A DNA stretch of 64,000 bases from Streptomyces sp. NBC_00190. GTDB taxonomy: Bacteria; Actinomycetota; Actinomycetes; Streptomycetales; Streptomycetaceae. The stretch spans positions 3,348,001-3,412,000 of the forward strand of contig NZ_CP108131.1 in NCBI RefSeq assembly GCF_036203305.1, read 5' to 3'. Shown here in pieces: positions 43,804 to 52,773 of the stretch. The notes beneath the pieces were generated by a model. It saw only the letters and a list, made by a program, of their open reading frames with translations, made no database searches and was not told where the DNA came from. Numbering within the stretch: position 1 is the first letter of the stretch; each line of letters starts with the position of its first letter. A program made the translations under genes and the position numbers.

Positions 43804-44292
43804 TCAGTCGCCGGGGCGGTCGGCCTTGTCGACGCCGTCCCAGACGTTGGAGTACCAGGGGCGGTCCGAGCCGGCCTGGCCGGTCCGGTGCTGCTCGGCG
43901 CCCTGCGCCCCGGGGTCGGTCATGATGTAGCCGATCTCCCCCGGGCGCAGGAAGTGCAGGTGCTTGCGCGCCTGCTGCTCCGCGTAGGCGTTGTCCTGCC
44001 AGCGGGCCTTCTCGTCGCGGAGCCGTTCCAGGCGGTCCCGCGCGGCGGCGGCGGCCCGCTGCTGCTTCGCGATCTCCGAGCGCTGGGACACGTACTGGCG
44101 CATCGGATACGCGAGGGCGACGACCAGCGTACAGAGGACGAGCACGAGGAGGGCCGCGCGGCCGGTGAGCCGGCTGCGGCGGACCTGGCGGCGCGACTGC
44201 GAGCGGTAGACGTGGGCGGCGGTCCGCTCGCCGAGCTGCTTGAGCCTGGTCGCGGTCGAGAAGGTGGAGAACCGATCACGGTTCCCGGCCAT
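43804..44292 (-). CDS. divIC: Septum formation initiator, DivIC/FtsB family
   Basis: 162 residues from the ATG at 44292 (GGGAGGCGG). Single-pass membrane division protein: cytoplasmic N-terminus (1-58), TM helix about 59-78 (AALLVLVLCTLVVALAYPM), then an extracytoplasmic coiled coil (about 80-120, QRSEIAKQQRAAAAARDRLERL) and the DivIC motif YAEQQARKHLHFLRPGEIGYIMTD. It pairs with FtsL and FtsQ/DivIB at the sporulation septum in Streptomyces. Located directly downstream of eno, as in S. coelicolor, 92 bp apart. Confidence 0.92.
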   Translation of the reverse strand: MAGNRDRFSTFSTATRLKQLGERTAAHVYRSQSRRQVRRSRLTGRAALLVLVLCTLVVALAYPMRQYVSQRSEIAKQQRAAAAARDRLERLRDEKARWQDNAYAEQQARKHLHFLRPGEIGYIMTDPGAQGAEQHRTGQAGSDRPWYSNVWDGVDKADRPGD

Positions 44293-44383
44293 TGGTCCCG
44301 CCTCCCCTGTGTACGCACTACGCAATACGTCCCCGCACACGGTACGGGACCGAGTGCGGGGACGTACGGAAGCAAGAGCGTGA

Positions 44384-45706
<1,323 letters not shown>

Positions 45707-45707
45707 T

Positions 45708-45726
45708 CAGGCCGTGGGACGGCCTG
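45708..45726. promoter_or_regulatory. Hairpin in the enolase leader
   Basis: CAGGCCG and CGGCCTG pair around TGGGA, 45-60 bp upstream of the eno start. Together with TTAGGCT-like sequence at 45735-45741 it marks the eno promoter/leader. May stabilise the mRNA. Confidence 0.4.
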
Positions 45727-45857
45727 GCCGACTAGAGCCTAACCGGATCCGGGCACTCACCCTGCCGACCGCCCGGTTCCTGGGACGAAAAAGGGCCCGA
45801 ATACCCCTCTTCCCGGACATAGAGGCCTCGGTGACGGGGGTTCTGCAGCCGCACACA

Positions 45858-45897
45858 CCACCGCCCGGCGCGTGGGGGGAGACGCGCCGGGCGGTGG
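45858..45897 (-). terminator. 16-bp perfect hairpin after the riboswitch-controlled rpf gene
   Basis: CCACCGCCCGGCGCGT (45858-45873) pairs with 45882-45897 around an 8-nt G-rich loop, 46 bp after the rpf stop on the minus strand. Confidence 0.85.
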
Positions 45898-45942
45898 GGA
45901 TGGTGAGCGTTGCTGCGACTCCTGCGGCTATTGCCGCAGTGT

Positions 45943-46671
<729 letters not shown>

Positions 46672-46672
46672 C

Positions 46673-46816
46673 TACGAGGTGAGCTGTCGGGTTCGGGCGA
46701 GTGAGTTGCCCGGCCGTGCGACCTAGCGCACGTCTTAACCCCTAGCCGGTGGCGTGACCGTCTCTCAACGGCCGCTCCCGGCACCTACCTTGGTTCCCCC
46801 GCTCCTGCCTTCGGCG
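46673..46816 (-). ncRNA. ydaO-yuaA-type (cyclic di-AMP) riboswitch upstream of rpf
   Basis: 144-nt leader on the minus strand, ending 22 bases before the rpf start. The ydaO conserved blocks appear in order: GCGGGGGAACCAAGG, a middle GGGGTTAA, then CCCGAACCCGACAGCTCACC and TCGTAGGCGTCGGTG. Closing helix P1 forms between CGCCGA (46816-46811) and TCGGTG (46678-46673) with one G-U pair. The class senses c-di-AMP and normally turns genes off, consistent with the reported c-di-AMP control of a Streptomyces rpf gene. The P1 3' strand runs into GAGGAG, the ribosome site. Confidence 0.88.
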
Positions 46817-46909
46817 CTTGACGCGACGACTGTTCCCTCCGTCCGCCGGCAGGACTCGGCGATGCGGTCGAAGGAGCTCGCGGTGGCGAGCGATTCAGAA
46901 GGTAGACAG

Positions 46910-46949
46910 GTCTCCCCCCGATGTTCAACGACCGACATCGGGGGGAGAC
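46910..46949. terminator. 15-bp perfect hairpin between the two rpf genes
   Basis: GTCTCCCCCCGATGT (46910-46924) pairs exactly with 46935-46949 around a 10-nt loop. It lies 150 bp after the upstream rpf stop and before the riboswitch promoter; likely terminator. The rest of 46817-47102 holds no gene I recognise. Confidence 0.75.
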
Positions 46950-47102
46950 GACCCCTACTTGCGCTGCCCGTACGGGTGTTTGCGCAGGTGAGGGCGGGGT
47001 TTGCGGAAGCCCCGGGGCGAGACACGCCAGTTGACCGGAAGAGACGCATGTCTCACTTACAGAAAACGGACAATCGACTCTTTCCGGATGGCTCAAGTGT
47101 CC

Positions 47103-48161
47103 TTATTGCGCGGTTAGATCCAGGTTCTGTCCGGGCTTGATCAGATCCGCGTTGCCGCCGATGACCTGCTCATTGGCCGCGTAGAGCCCCTTCCAGCCGC
47201 CCTTGACCCCCTTGGCATCCGCGATGGTGACCAGGCTGTCGCCCGCCTGCACGGTGTACGAGGGGGCCGACGCGGCATCAGATGCGGCCGGCGTCTCGGT
47301 CGCGGGGGCTCCGCGGTGCTTGCCGTTGCCCTCAGCTGCCGTGACGGGCGGTGCGGTGGGGCCGGTGGAGGTGCCCGGGGCGGCCGGGGCGCCCTGGGTG
47401 GCCGGTGCCGTCGGGTCCGTCGTGGCGCCCGGAGTGGCGGGGGCCGCGGGGTCGGCCGGGGTCACCGGGGGCTGGCCCGGGGTGCCGGGCGGCGTGGTGG
47501 GCGCGTTCGGGTCCACGGGGGCGGTCGGTGTGCCCGGGGCGGTCGGGGTCGGCGTCACCTCGTCCGGCGAGGGCATGACGGGCAGTCCGAGGGAGGGCGC
47601 GAGCGGGCCGTCGGGAATGACGAACGACGGGGTGGCCGACGGGCTCGGGGCGGGGGTGGGAGCGCCGAAGTCCGTGGACGGCTTCCCCTTCCCCGTCGAG
47701 GGCACGTCTTCGTCCGGCCGGGTCGGCGCCGGGCCCTTCACGGCGGAACCGCCGGGCAGGCCGGGGTCGACGACCGCGGCGGGGCTCTGCCCCTCCAGCC
47801 CGGCCGACGCCGCGCACAGCGGCCACGCCTGCGGGCCCTGGGAAGCCAGAATGCGCTCGGCCACGGCGATCTGCTGGGACCGGCTCGCGAGGTCGGGCCG
47901 CTTGGCGAAGTCGGAGCCGCCGGCGCTCTGCCACTCGTCCTGGCTGAACTGGAGGCCGCCGTACTGGCCGCTGCCGTAGTTGGCACTCCAGCTGCCGCCG
48001 CTCTCGCATTCGGCGACCTTGTCCCACGTGGAGGTGTCGGCCGCGGAGGCGTTGGTGGCGGCAAGAAGCGGCAGTGCCAGCGCGGAGCCTGTGACTCCTG
48101 CGGTGACGACTATCGCGGGCACCTGACGGGGGCGTCTGTGACGGCCGTTCCCGGAACGCAT
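47103..48161 (-). CDS. Second resuscitation-promoting factor (transglycosylase + LysM)
   Basis: 352 residues from the ATG at 48161 (AAAGGTG, moderate spacing). Signal peptide about 1-40 (NASA). Rpf domain about 42-118: TSTWDKVAECESGGSWSANYGSGQYGGLQFSQDEW with catalytic E53. A long low-complexity linker (about 130-300) of Pro/Ala/Thr/Gly repeats such as TAPGTPTAPVDPN and TDPTAPATQG replaces the short Lys-rich linker of the neighbouring rpf. C-terminal LysM about 305-352 (YTVQAGDSLVTIADAKGV...IKPGQNLDL). No ydaO element is visible upstream (48162-48264), so the two paralogues are probably regulated differently. Confidence 0.9.
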   Translation of the reverse strand: MRSGNGRHRRPRQVPAIVVTAGVTGSALALPLLAATNASAADTSTWDKVAECESGGSWSANYGSGQYGGLQFSQDEWQSAGGSDFAKRPDLASRSQQIAVAERILASQGPQAWPLCAASAGLEGQSPAAVVDPGLPGGSAVKGPAPTRPDEDVPSTGKGKPSTDFGAPTPAPSPSATPSFVIPDGPLAPSLGLPVMPSPDEVTPTPTAPGTPTAPVDPNAPTTPPGTPGQPPVTPADPAAPATPGATTDPTAPATQGAPAAPGTSTGPTAPPVTAAEGNGKHRGAPATETPAASDAASAPSYTVQAGDSLVTIADAKGVKGGWKGLYAANEQVIGGNADLIKPGQNLDLTAQ

Positions 48162-48264
48162 GAGGCTGCACCTTTCGCATAACGGCTGGGTAACGGCAGA
48201 ACCTAGCGGCCCTCGAACGATTGTCACAACTCGGGTCTGCTACTGACTTACGGTCAGATGACCT

Positions 48265-49545
48265 TCAAATGTTTCGGGGTGTGAAGCGCACGGGTAGGGT
48301 GCGCAGACCGCGCATGATCAGACCACCGCGCCAACGCAGGTCAGTTGACGGAATGGCGAGTTCCAGATCCGGCAGACGCGTGAGCAAAGTCGCAAGCGCC
48401 GTCTTTCCTTCAAGTCGCGCGAGCGGAGCACCCAGGCAGTAGTGGATGCCGTGCCCGTATCCGAGGTGCTGGTTGTCGGTGCGCGAGAGGTCGAGGGTGT
48501 CCGGCTCGGCGAACCGCCCGGGATCGCGGTCGGCCGCCGCCAGGACGACCAGGACCGGATCCCCGGCCGCGATCGACTGCCCGCCGAGGGTCAGCGGCTC
48601 GGTGGCGAACCGCCAGGTGGCCAGCTCCACCGGGCCGTCGTAGCGCAGGAGTTCCTCGATCCCGGTCTCCAGCAGGCCGCTCTCGCCCGCGGCGAGGGAG
48701 CGCTGGAGGCGCTCGCGCTCGCCGGGGTTCATGAAGAGGGAGTGGACGCCGTTGCCGATGAGGTTCACGGTCGTCTCGAAACCGGCGAAAAGCAGGATGA
48801 AAGCCATGGCGGTGGCCTCGGCCTCCGTGAGGTGGTCGCCGTGGTCGCTCGCCCGGATCAGGTCCGAGATCAGATCATTGCCCAGATCATCCCTTTTGCG
48901 ATGGATGAGTTCACCGAGATAGGTCCGCATCTGCTTCACCGAGCGGGCGACACCGCCGCGCGGTCCGCCGCCGTGCCGGATCATCATCCCGGCCCAGTCG
49001 CGGAAGTCGTCCTGGTCCTCGCGCGGTACGCCGAGCATCTCGCAGATGGCGTAGATGGGGAGCGGGAAGGCGAACTCGTGGATGAGGTCGGCCTCCCCCC
49101 TGTCCGCGAACCCGTCGATGAGGTGGTCGGTGAGCTCCTGCACGCGCGGGGTGAACTCGGCGACCCTGCGCGGGGTGAAGGCCTTCGCCACCAGCCGCCG
49201 CAGGCGGGTGTGGTCCGGCGGGTCGATGTTGAGCAGATGCGTCATCAGCTCCGCCTTGCGCTCCCCCGGGATCCCGGTCTTGCCCTTGGCGTGTCCCTCG
49301 TGGCGGTCCGGATTCTTGCTCAGCCTCTGGTCAGCCAGCGCTCGGCGGGCGTCCGCGTACCGGGTGACCAGCCAGGCCTCGACCCCGCTGGGGAGCTTGG
49401 TGCGGTGCACCGGCGCGTGCTCGCGCAGCCAGGCGTAGGCGGGGTAGGGATCGGTCGCGAACTCCCAGTCGAACAGGGTCGGTCCCCGGCGGGAAGGGGA
49501 GGTCGAAGGGGTGTCGGCGGAGGCTGCGGGGGTCTGCTCATGCAC
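48265..49545 (-). CDS. Cytochrome P450
   Basis: 426 residues from a GTG at 49545; no strong ribosome site, and longer frames upstream are possible, including ATG 49632 (MRSSDGRS). Haem monooxygenase: I-helix FILLFAGFETT (oxygen-binding Thr), K-helix EELLRYDGP with the ExxR-equivalent, and haem loop LGYGHGIHYCLGAPLARLEG with axial C370. Substrate unknown, as usual for Streptomyces CYPs. No ferredoxin gene is adjacent. Divergent from the flavohaemoglobin across 115 bp. Confidence 0.9.
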   Translation of the reverse strand: MHEQTPAASADTPSTSPSRRGPTLFDWEFATDPYPAYAWLREHAPVHRTKLPSGVEAWLVTRYADARRALADQRLSKNPDRHEGHAKGKTGIPGERKAELMTHLLNIDPPDHTRLRRLVAKAFTPRRVAEFTPRVQELTDHLIDGFADRGEADLIHEFAFPLPIYAICEMLGVPREDQDDFRDWAGMMIRHGGGPRGGVARSVKQMRTYLGELIHRKRDDLGNDLISDLIRASDHGDHLTEAEATAMAFILLFAGFETTVNLIGNGVHSLFMNPGERERLQRSLAAGESGLLETGIEELLRYDGPVELATWRFATEPLTLGGQSIAAGDPVLVVLAAADRDPGRFAEPDTLDLSRTDNQHLGYGHGIHYCLGAPLARLEGKTALATLLTRLPDLELAIPSTDLRWRGGLIMRGLRTLPVRFTPRNI

Positions 49546-49622
49546 CTGCTGACCGTATCCCGGCACCCGACCCCGATCCCATATGGGTGGTTCGTCGCGG
49601 CTGTCCGTAGATCTGCCATCAC

Positions 49623-49653
49623 TTGACCTCATCTTCTCCGACATTCCTACTTT
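49623..49653 (+). promoter_or_regulatory. Promoter of the flavohaemoglobin gene
   Basis: TTGACC (49623-49628) and TACTTT (49648-49653) are 19 bp apart. Transcription would start about 7 bp later, at or next to the GTG at 49661, which predicts a leaderless mRNA. Confidence 0.5.
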
Positions 49654-49660
49654 CGGTTTT

Positions 49661-50878
49661 GTGGATGTGAGGATCTTGAAAAGCAGCTTCGCGGTGGTGG
49701 AGAGACGGGCCGAGCACGCGGTCAAGTTCTTCTACTCCCACCTGTTCTGGCACAACCCCGGAGTCCGTGAGCTCTTCCCGGCCTCCTTCGAGGAAATGGA
49801 GCGACAGCGGGACCGGCTCTTCGCCGCGCTCACCCACGTGATCGCCCACCTGGAGAACGAGACCCTCGTCCCCTATCTCCATGAGCTGGGCCGCGACCAC
49901 CGCAAGTTCCAGGCCCGCCCCGAGCACTACGCGGCCGTGGGCGAAAGCCTGCTCGCCGCCCTCGCCGCGACCTCCGGATCGGCGTGGACCCCGACGGTGG
50001 AGAAGGCATGGAGCGAGGCGTACCAGGTGATCGCCGACACGATGACGGCCGGCGCCGCCGCGGCCGAGGACCCGCCCTGGTGGGACGCGGAGGTCGTGCG
50101 CCACCTCCAGTACGGAAAGGACATCGGCGTGCTGACCCTGGCGCCGCACGCCCCCTTCCCGTATGTACCCGGCCAGTACACGAGCGTGAGCAGCGAGCGG
50201 GTCCCGAAGACCTGGCGCACGTACTCCATCGGCAACGCACCCCGCCCGGACGGCACCCTGGACCTGCACGTCAGCCGGATCCAGCGGGGGCGGGTCAGCA
50301 CCGCCCTGGTCCGCGACGTCCAGCCGGGCGAGCGCCTGCGGCTCGCCGCCGCCGGCGGGCAGCTGACCTTCCGCCGCGCGGACCGCCCGGCCAGCTTCAT
50401 CGCCGCCGGGACCGGCTGGGCGCCGGTCCGGGCCATGCTGGAGGATCTCGGGAAACACCCGCCCGACCAGGACGTGCGGCTCTTCGTGGTGGGACGGGAC
50501 CCGGCCCACCTCTACGACCGCCCGCTGATCGACGAGTGGGCCGCCGCCTGCGACTGGCTCGGCGTCACCTACATCACGCCCGCTCCCGGGCGGCACCGCA
50601 ACCAGGCCACCGACCGGCTGGCCACCGCGCTCAGCAACCGGGCCCTGTGGCCCGACCAGGACGTCTACCTCAGCGGGCCGCCGCCGTTCGTCGAGGAGAC
50701 CGCGTACCTCCTGGAGGAGCTCGGCGCCCGACCGGGCCGGATCTTCTACGACTCCGTCCCCGACGCCGGAAAGGGCCACGGCCCGAACGGCCGCCCGCTG
50801 GGCTTCGGGGAATGGTTCCTGAACCGCCCGCCGCCTCACTGGCACGACCCCGCGGGCCGCGCGCCCCGGGCCGACTGA
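49661..50878 (+). CDS. Flavohaemoglobin (nitric oxide dioxygenase type)
   Basis: 405 residues from the GTG at 49661; the longer frame to 49583 lacks homology. Converts NO and O2 to nitrate, using NAD(P)H. Globin domain 1-140: B10 Y25, likely E7 Q49 and proximal F8 H80 (GRDHRKF), spacing as in Hmp. Ferredoxin-reductase domain: WRTYSIGNAP for FAD, AAGTGWAPV for NAD(P)H, and VYLSGPPPFVEE near the C-terminus. Slightly basic, Pro-rich C-terminal extension after the reductase core. Probably leaderless. Divergent from the P450. Confidence 0.92.
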   Translation: MDVRILKSSFAVVERRAEHAVKFFYSHLFWHNPGVRELFPASFEEMERQRDRLFAALTHVIAHLENETLVPYLHELGRDHRKFQARPEHYAAVGESLLAALAATSGSAWTPTVEKAWSEAYQVIADTMTAGAAAAEDPPWWDAEVVRHLQYGKDIGVLTLAPHAPFPYVPGQYTSVSSERVPKTWRTYSIGNAPRPDGTLDLHVSRIQRGRVSTALVRDVQPGERLRLAAAGGQLTFRRADRPASFIAAGTGWAPVRAMLEDLGKHPPDQDVRLFVVGRDPAHLYDRPLIDEWAAACDWLGVTYITPAPGRHRNQATDRLATALSNRALWPDQDVYLSGPPPFVEETAYLLEELGARPGRIFYDSVPDAGKGHGPNGRPLGFGEWFLNRPPPHWHDPAGRAPRAD

Positions 50879-50900
50879 GACGCCATACCGCTGCTGAGGG

Positions 50901-51902
50901 CTACTCGCCGACGCCCTCGGCCGCACGGATCGCGTCCCGGTAGACGCGGGCCGCCGCCCGCAGCGCGGTCTCGGGGTCGATCCCCTCCGCCTCGGCGCGC
51001 GCCGCCAGTTCCAGCAGCTCGTACCCGATGCCCTCACCGCGGGGCAGTTCGACGGCCACGCCGCCCGTACGCACCCGGCCCGCAAGTTTGGCCGCGAGCG
51101 CGAGGCCCGGCTGGCCCACCGGAATCCCGTCCGTGACGGACTCCCGCCGCTTCTCGGCCGCCTTGGTGCGCTGCCAGTGGGCGCTGACGTCCTCCGGAGT
51201 CTCGGCCGTCTCGTCGCCGAAGACGTGCGGGTGGCGGTGGATCAGCTTCTCCACCAGGGCCCCGGCCACGTCGTCGATGGAGAACGCCTCGTCGCCGTCC
51301 CCGGTGCCCTCCTCCGCGATCCGGGCGTGGAAGACCACCTGGAGCAGGACGTCGCCGAGCTCCTCCCGCAGTTCCTCCCGGTCCCCGTCCTCGATCGCCT
51401 CGACCAGCTCGTACGCCTCCTCGATCGCGTACTTGGCCAGCCCCCGGTGGGTCTGCCGCGACGTCCAAGGGCATTCGCGCCGCACCCGGTCCATCACCTG
51501 GACCAGGTCGAGCAGACGGGCACCCGGCAGGTCGTACGAGCCGGGCAGCAGTTCCAGGTCGGGCATGGAGACCCGGCCCGATCCGGCCAGGCGCGCCAGC
51601 CCGTCGGTGAGCCGCTGGTCACCTTCGCCGCCCGGGAGCACCACGACGGTGCGGCCGCCGGCGCAGGCCTCGACCAGCGCGTGCGCCTCCGGGCTCTCGT
51701 GGACCACCTCGACACCCGCCTCCCGCAGGTACGGGAGCTGCGGGTGGCCGGGGTCGGCGCAGACCACCCGGTCCGCGGCGTGCAGGGCCTGCCACGCGGG
51801 CCAGGACAGCACGCCGGGGGCGACCCGGTGGCTGGTGGTCAGCAGGACGATGCGGCCGGTGGGCTCGGCCGTGGTGGATTCGGAGGGGTCGTGGTCGGTC
51901 AC
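50901..51902 (-). CDS. mazG: Nucleoside triphosphate pyrophosphohydrolase MazG, with short N-terminal tetrapyrrole-methylase-like domain
   Basis: 333 residues from a GTG at 51902 (GGAGG touches the start, so initiation may differ). Hydrolyses (d)NTPs to NMPs and pyrophosphate, a house-cleaning role. MazG core about 130-265: LVQVMDRVRRECPWTSRQTHRGLAKYAIEEAYELVEAI (described by position, about 133-170), catalytic EELGDVLLQVVFHARI with metal acidic residues. N-terminal ~115 residues (RIVLLTTSHRVAPGVLSWPAW...VVVLPGGEGD) resemble the first half of a tetrapyrrole methylase, as in YabN fusions, but are truncated and lack its full SAM site. Followed by a SurA-like lipoprotein gene 55 bp upstream. Confidence 0.88.
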   Translation of the reverse strand: MTDHDPSESTTAEPTGRIVLLTTSHRVAPGVLSWPAWQALHAADRVVCADPGHPQLPYLREAGVEVVHESPEAHALVEACAGGRTVVVLPGGEGDQRLTDGLARLAGSGRVSMPDLELLPGSYDLPGARLLDLVQVMDRVRRECPWTSRQTHRGLAKYAIEEAYELVEAIEDGDREELREELGDVLLQVVFHARIAEEGTGDGDEAFSIDDVAGALVEKLIHRHPHVFGDETAETPEDVSAHWQRTKAAEKRRESVTDGIPVGQPGLALAAKLAGRVRTGGVAVELPRGEGIGYELLELAARAEAEGIDPETALRAAARVYRDAIRAAEGVGE

Positions 51903-51957
51903 CCTCCGAACCTACCTCCGTCCGCCGTCCCGCGGCCCGGAGGGGCCCCGGTCGGTG

Positions 51958-52581
51958 TCAGGCTCCGGCGGGTTCCTGCTCGGGCCGGGTCCGCTGGGTG
52001 ATCCAGGGGGTCTGTCCGGTGCCGAGCTTGATCTGCTGGGCGTCCCAGGCGCCGTAGCGCGGGTTGACCTCGATGCGCAGGGCCTTCGCGGCGGCCCGGG
52101 CCGGCTCCTCCAGCTTCCCGTTCCCGTACTTGGCGGCCAGCTTGGTGAGCAGCACGCGGTCCCGGATGAACCGGTCGGCCTGGCCGGGGGCCATGTGGCC
52201 CTTCTGCAGGAGCAGCGCCTCGAACTGCTCCGCTCCCTTGTTGTCCTCCACGTACGCCTTGCGCTCGTCCTCGATCTCCTTGGTGGAGACCGCGATTCCG
52301 GCCGTCGTGGCCATCTTGTCGATGATCCGGTTCTGGAGGATCGAGTCGAGCCGCTCCCGCTCCAGGTTCGGGGTGCTCGCGATGAGCTCGGCGGCGGCCT
52401 GCCCGGTCTTGTTCTGCGCCGCGCGCACGTCGTTGACCTGTGCCTGGAGTGCGGAGGTGGTGATGCGTTCGCCGCCGACGACGGCCGCGGTACCGGGGCG
52501 GGCTTCGCCCGAGCAGGCGGCCAGCAGCGGGGCCGCCAGGAGCAGGGCGGCGGAGACGGAGAGCGCTGTGCGACGGTGCAA
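51958..52581 (-). CDS. SurA N-terminal-like lipoprotein
   Basis: 207 residues from a TTG at 52581 with GGAGG four bases ahead; no ATG/GTG nearby gives a signal peptide. Lipobox LLAACSG with lipid-accepting C23. The remainder is helical and follows the SurA/PrsA N-terminal chaperone pattern: VGGERITTSALQAQVNDVRAAQ, LDSILQNRIIDKMATTAGIAVS, and LLQKGHMAPGQADRFIRDRVLLTKLAAKYG (about 130-158). No PPIase domain. Probably an extracytoplasmic folding factor bound to the membrane. Same strand as mazG. Confidence 0.82.
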   Translation of the reverse strand: MHRRTALSVSAALLLAAPLLAACSGEARPGTAAVVGGERITTSALQAQVNDVRAAQNKTGQAAAELIASTPNLERERLDSILQNRIIDKMATTAGIAVSTKEIEDERKAYVEDNKGAEQFEALLLQKGHMAPGQADRFIRDRVLLTKLAAKYGNGKLEEPARAAAKALRIEVNPRYGAWDAQQIKLGTGQTPWITQRTRPEQEPAGA

Positions 52582-52773
52582 AGGAGCCTCCAGGGCCGGG
52601 AGATTGTGCGTCGGTGCACAAGGGCCGTGCGGTGATCGATGGTATGAGGTCGCGGTGGTCCGGGCCACCGGTTCGACCAACGATTCCCGAGGTGTCGGGG
52701 TGCGCGGTTGTTCGTGTCGGGGTCACTCCGCGGCCACCCTCCGGCCCTCCCGTGCTGCCAAGGTCGGCCCACC

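Noticed and set aside
47340..47620. Repetitive GC-rich DNA in the second rpf gene as a separate repeat element
   Set aside because: It codes in frame for the Pro/Ala/Thr linker between the Rpf and LysM domains.
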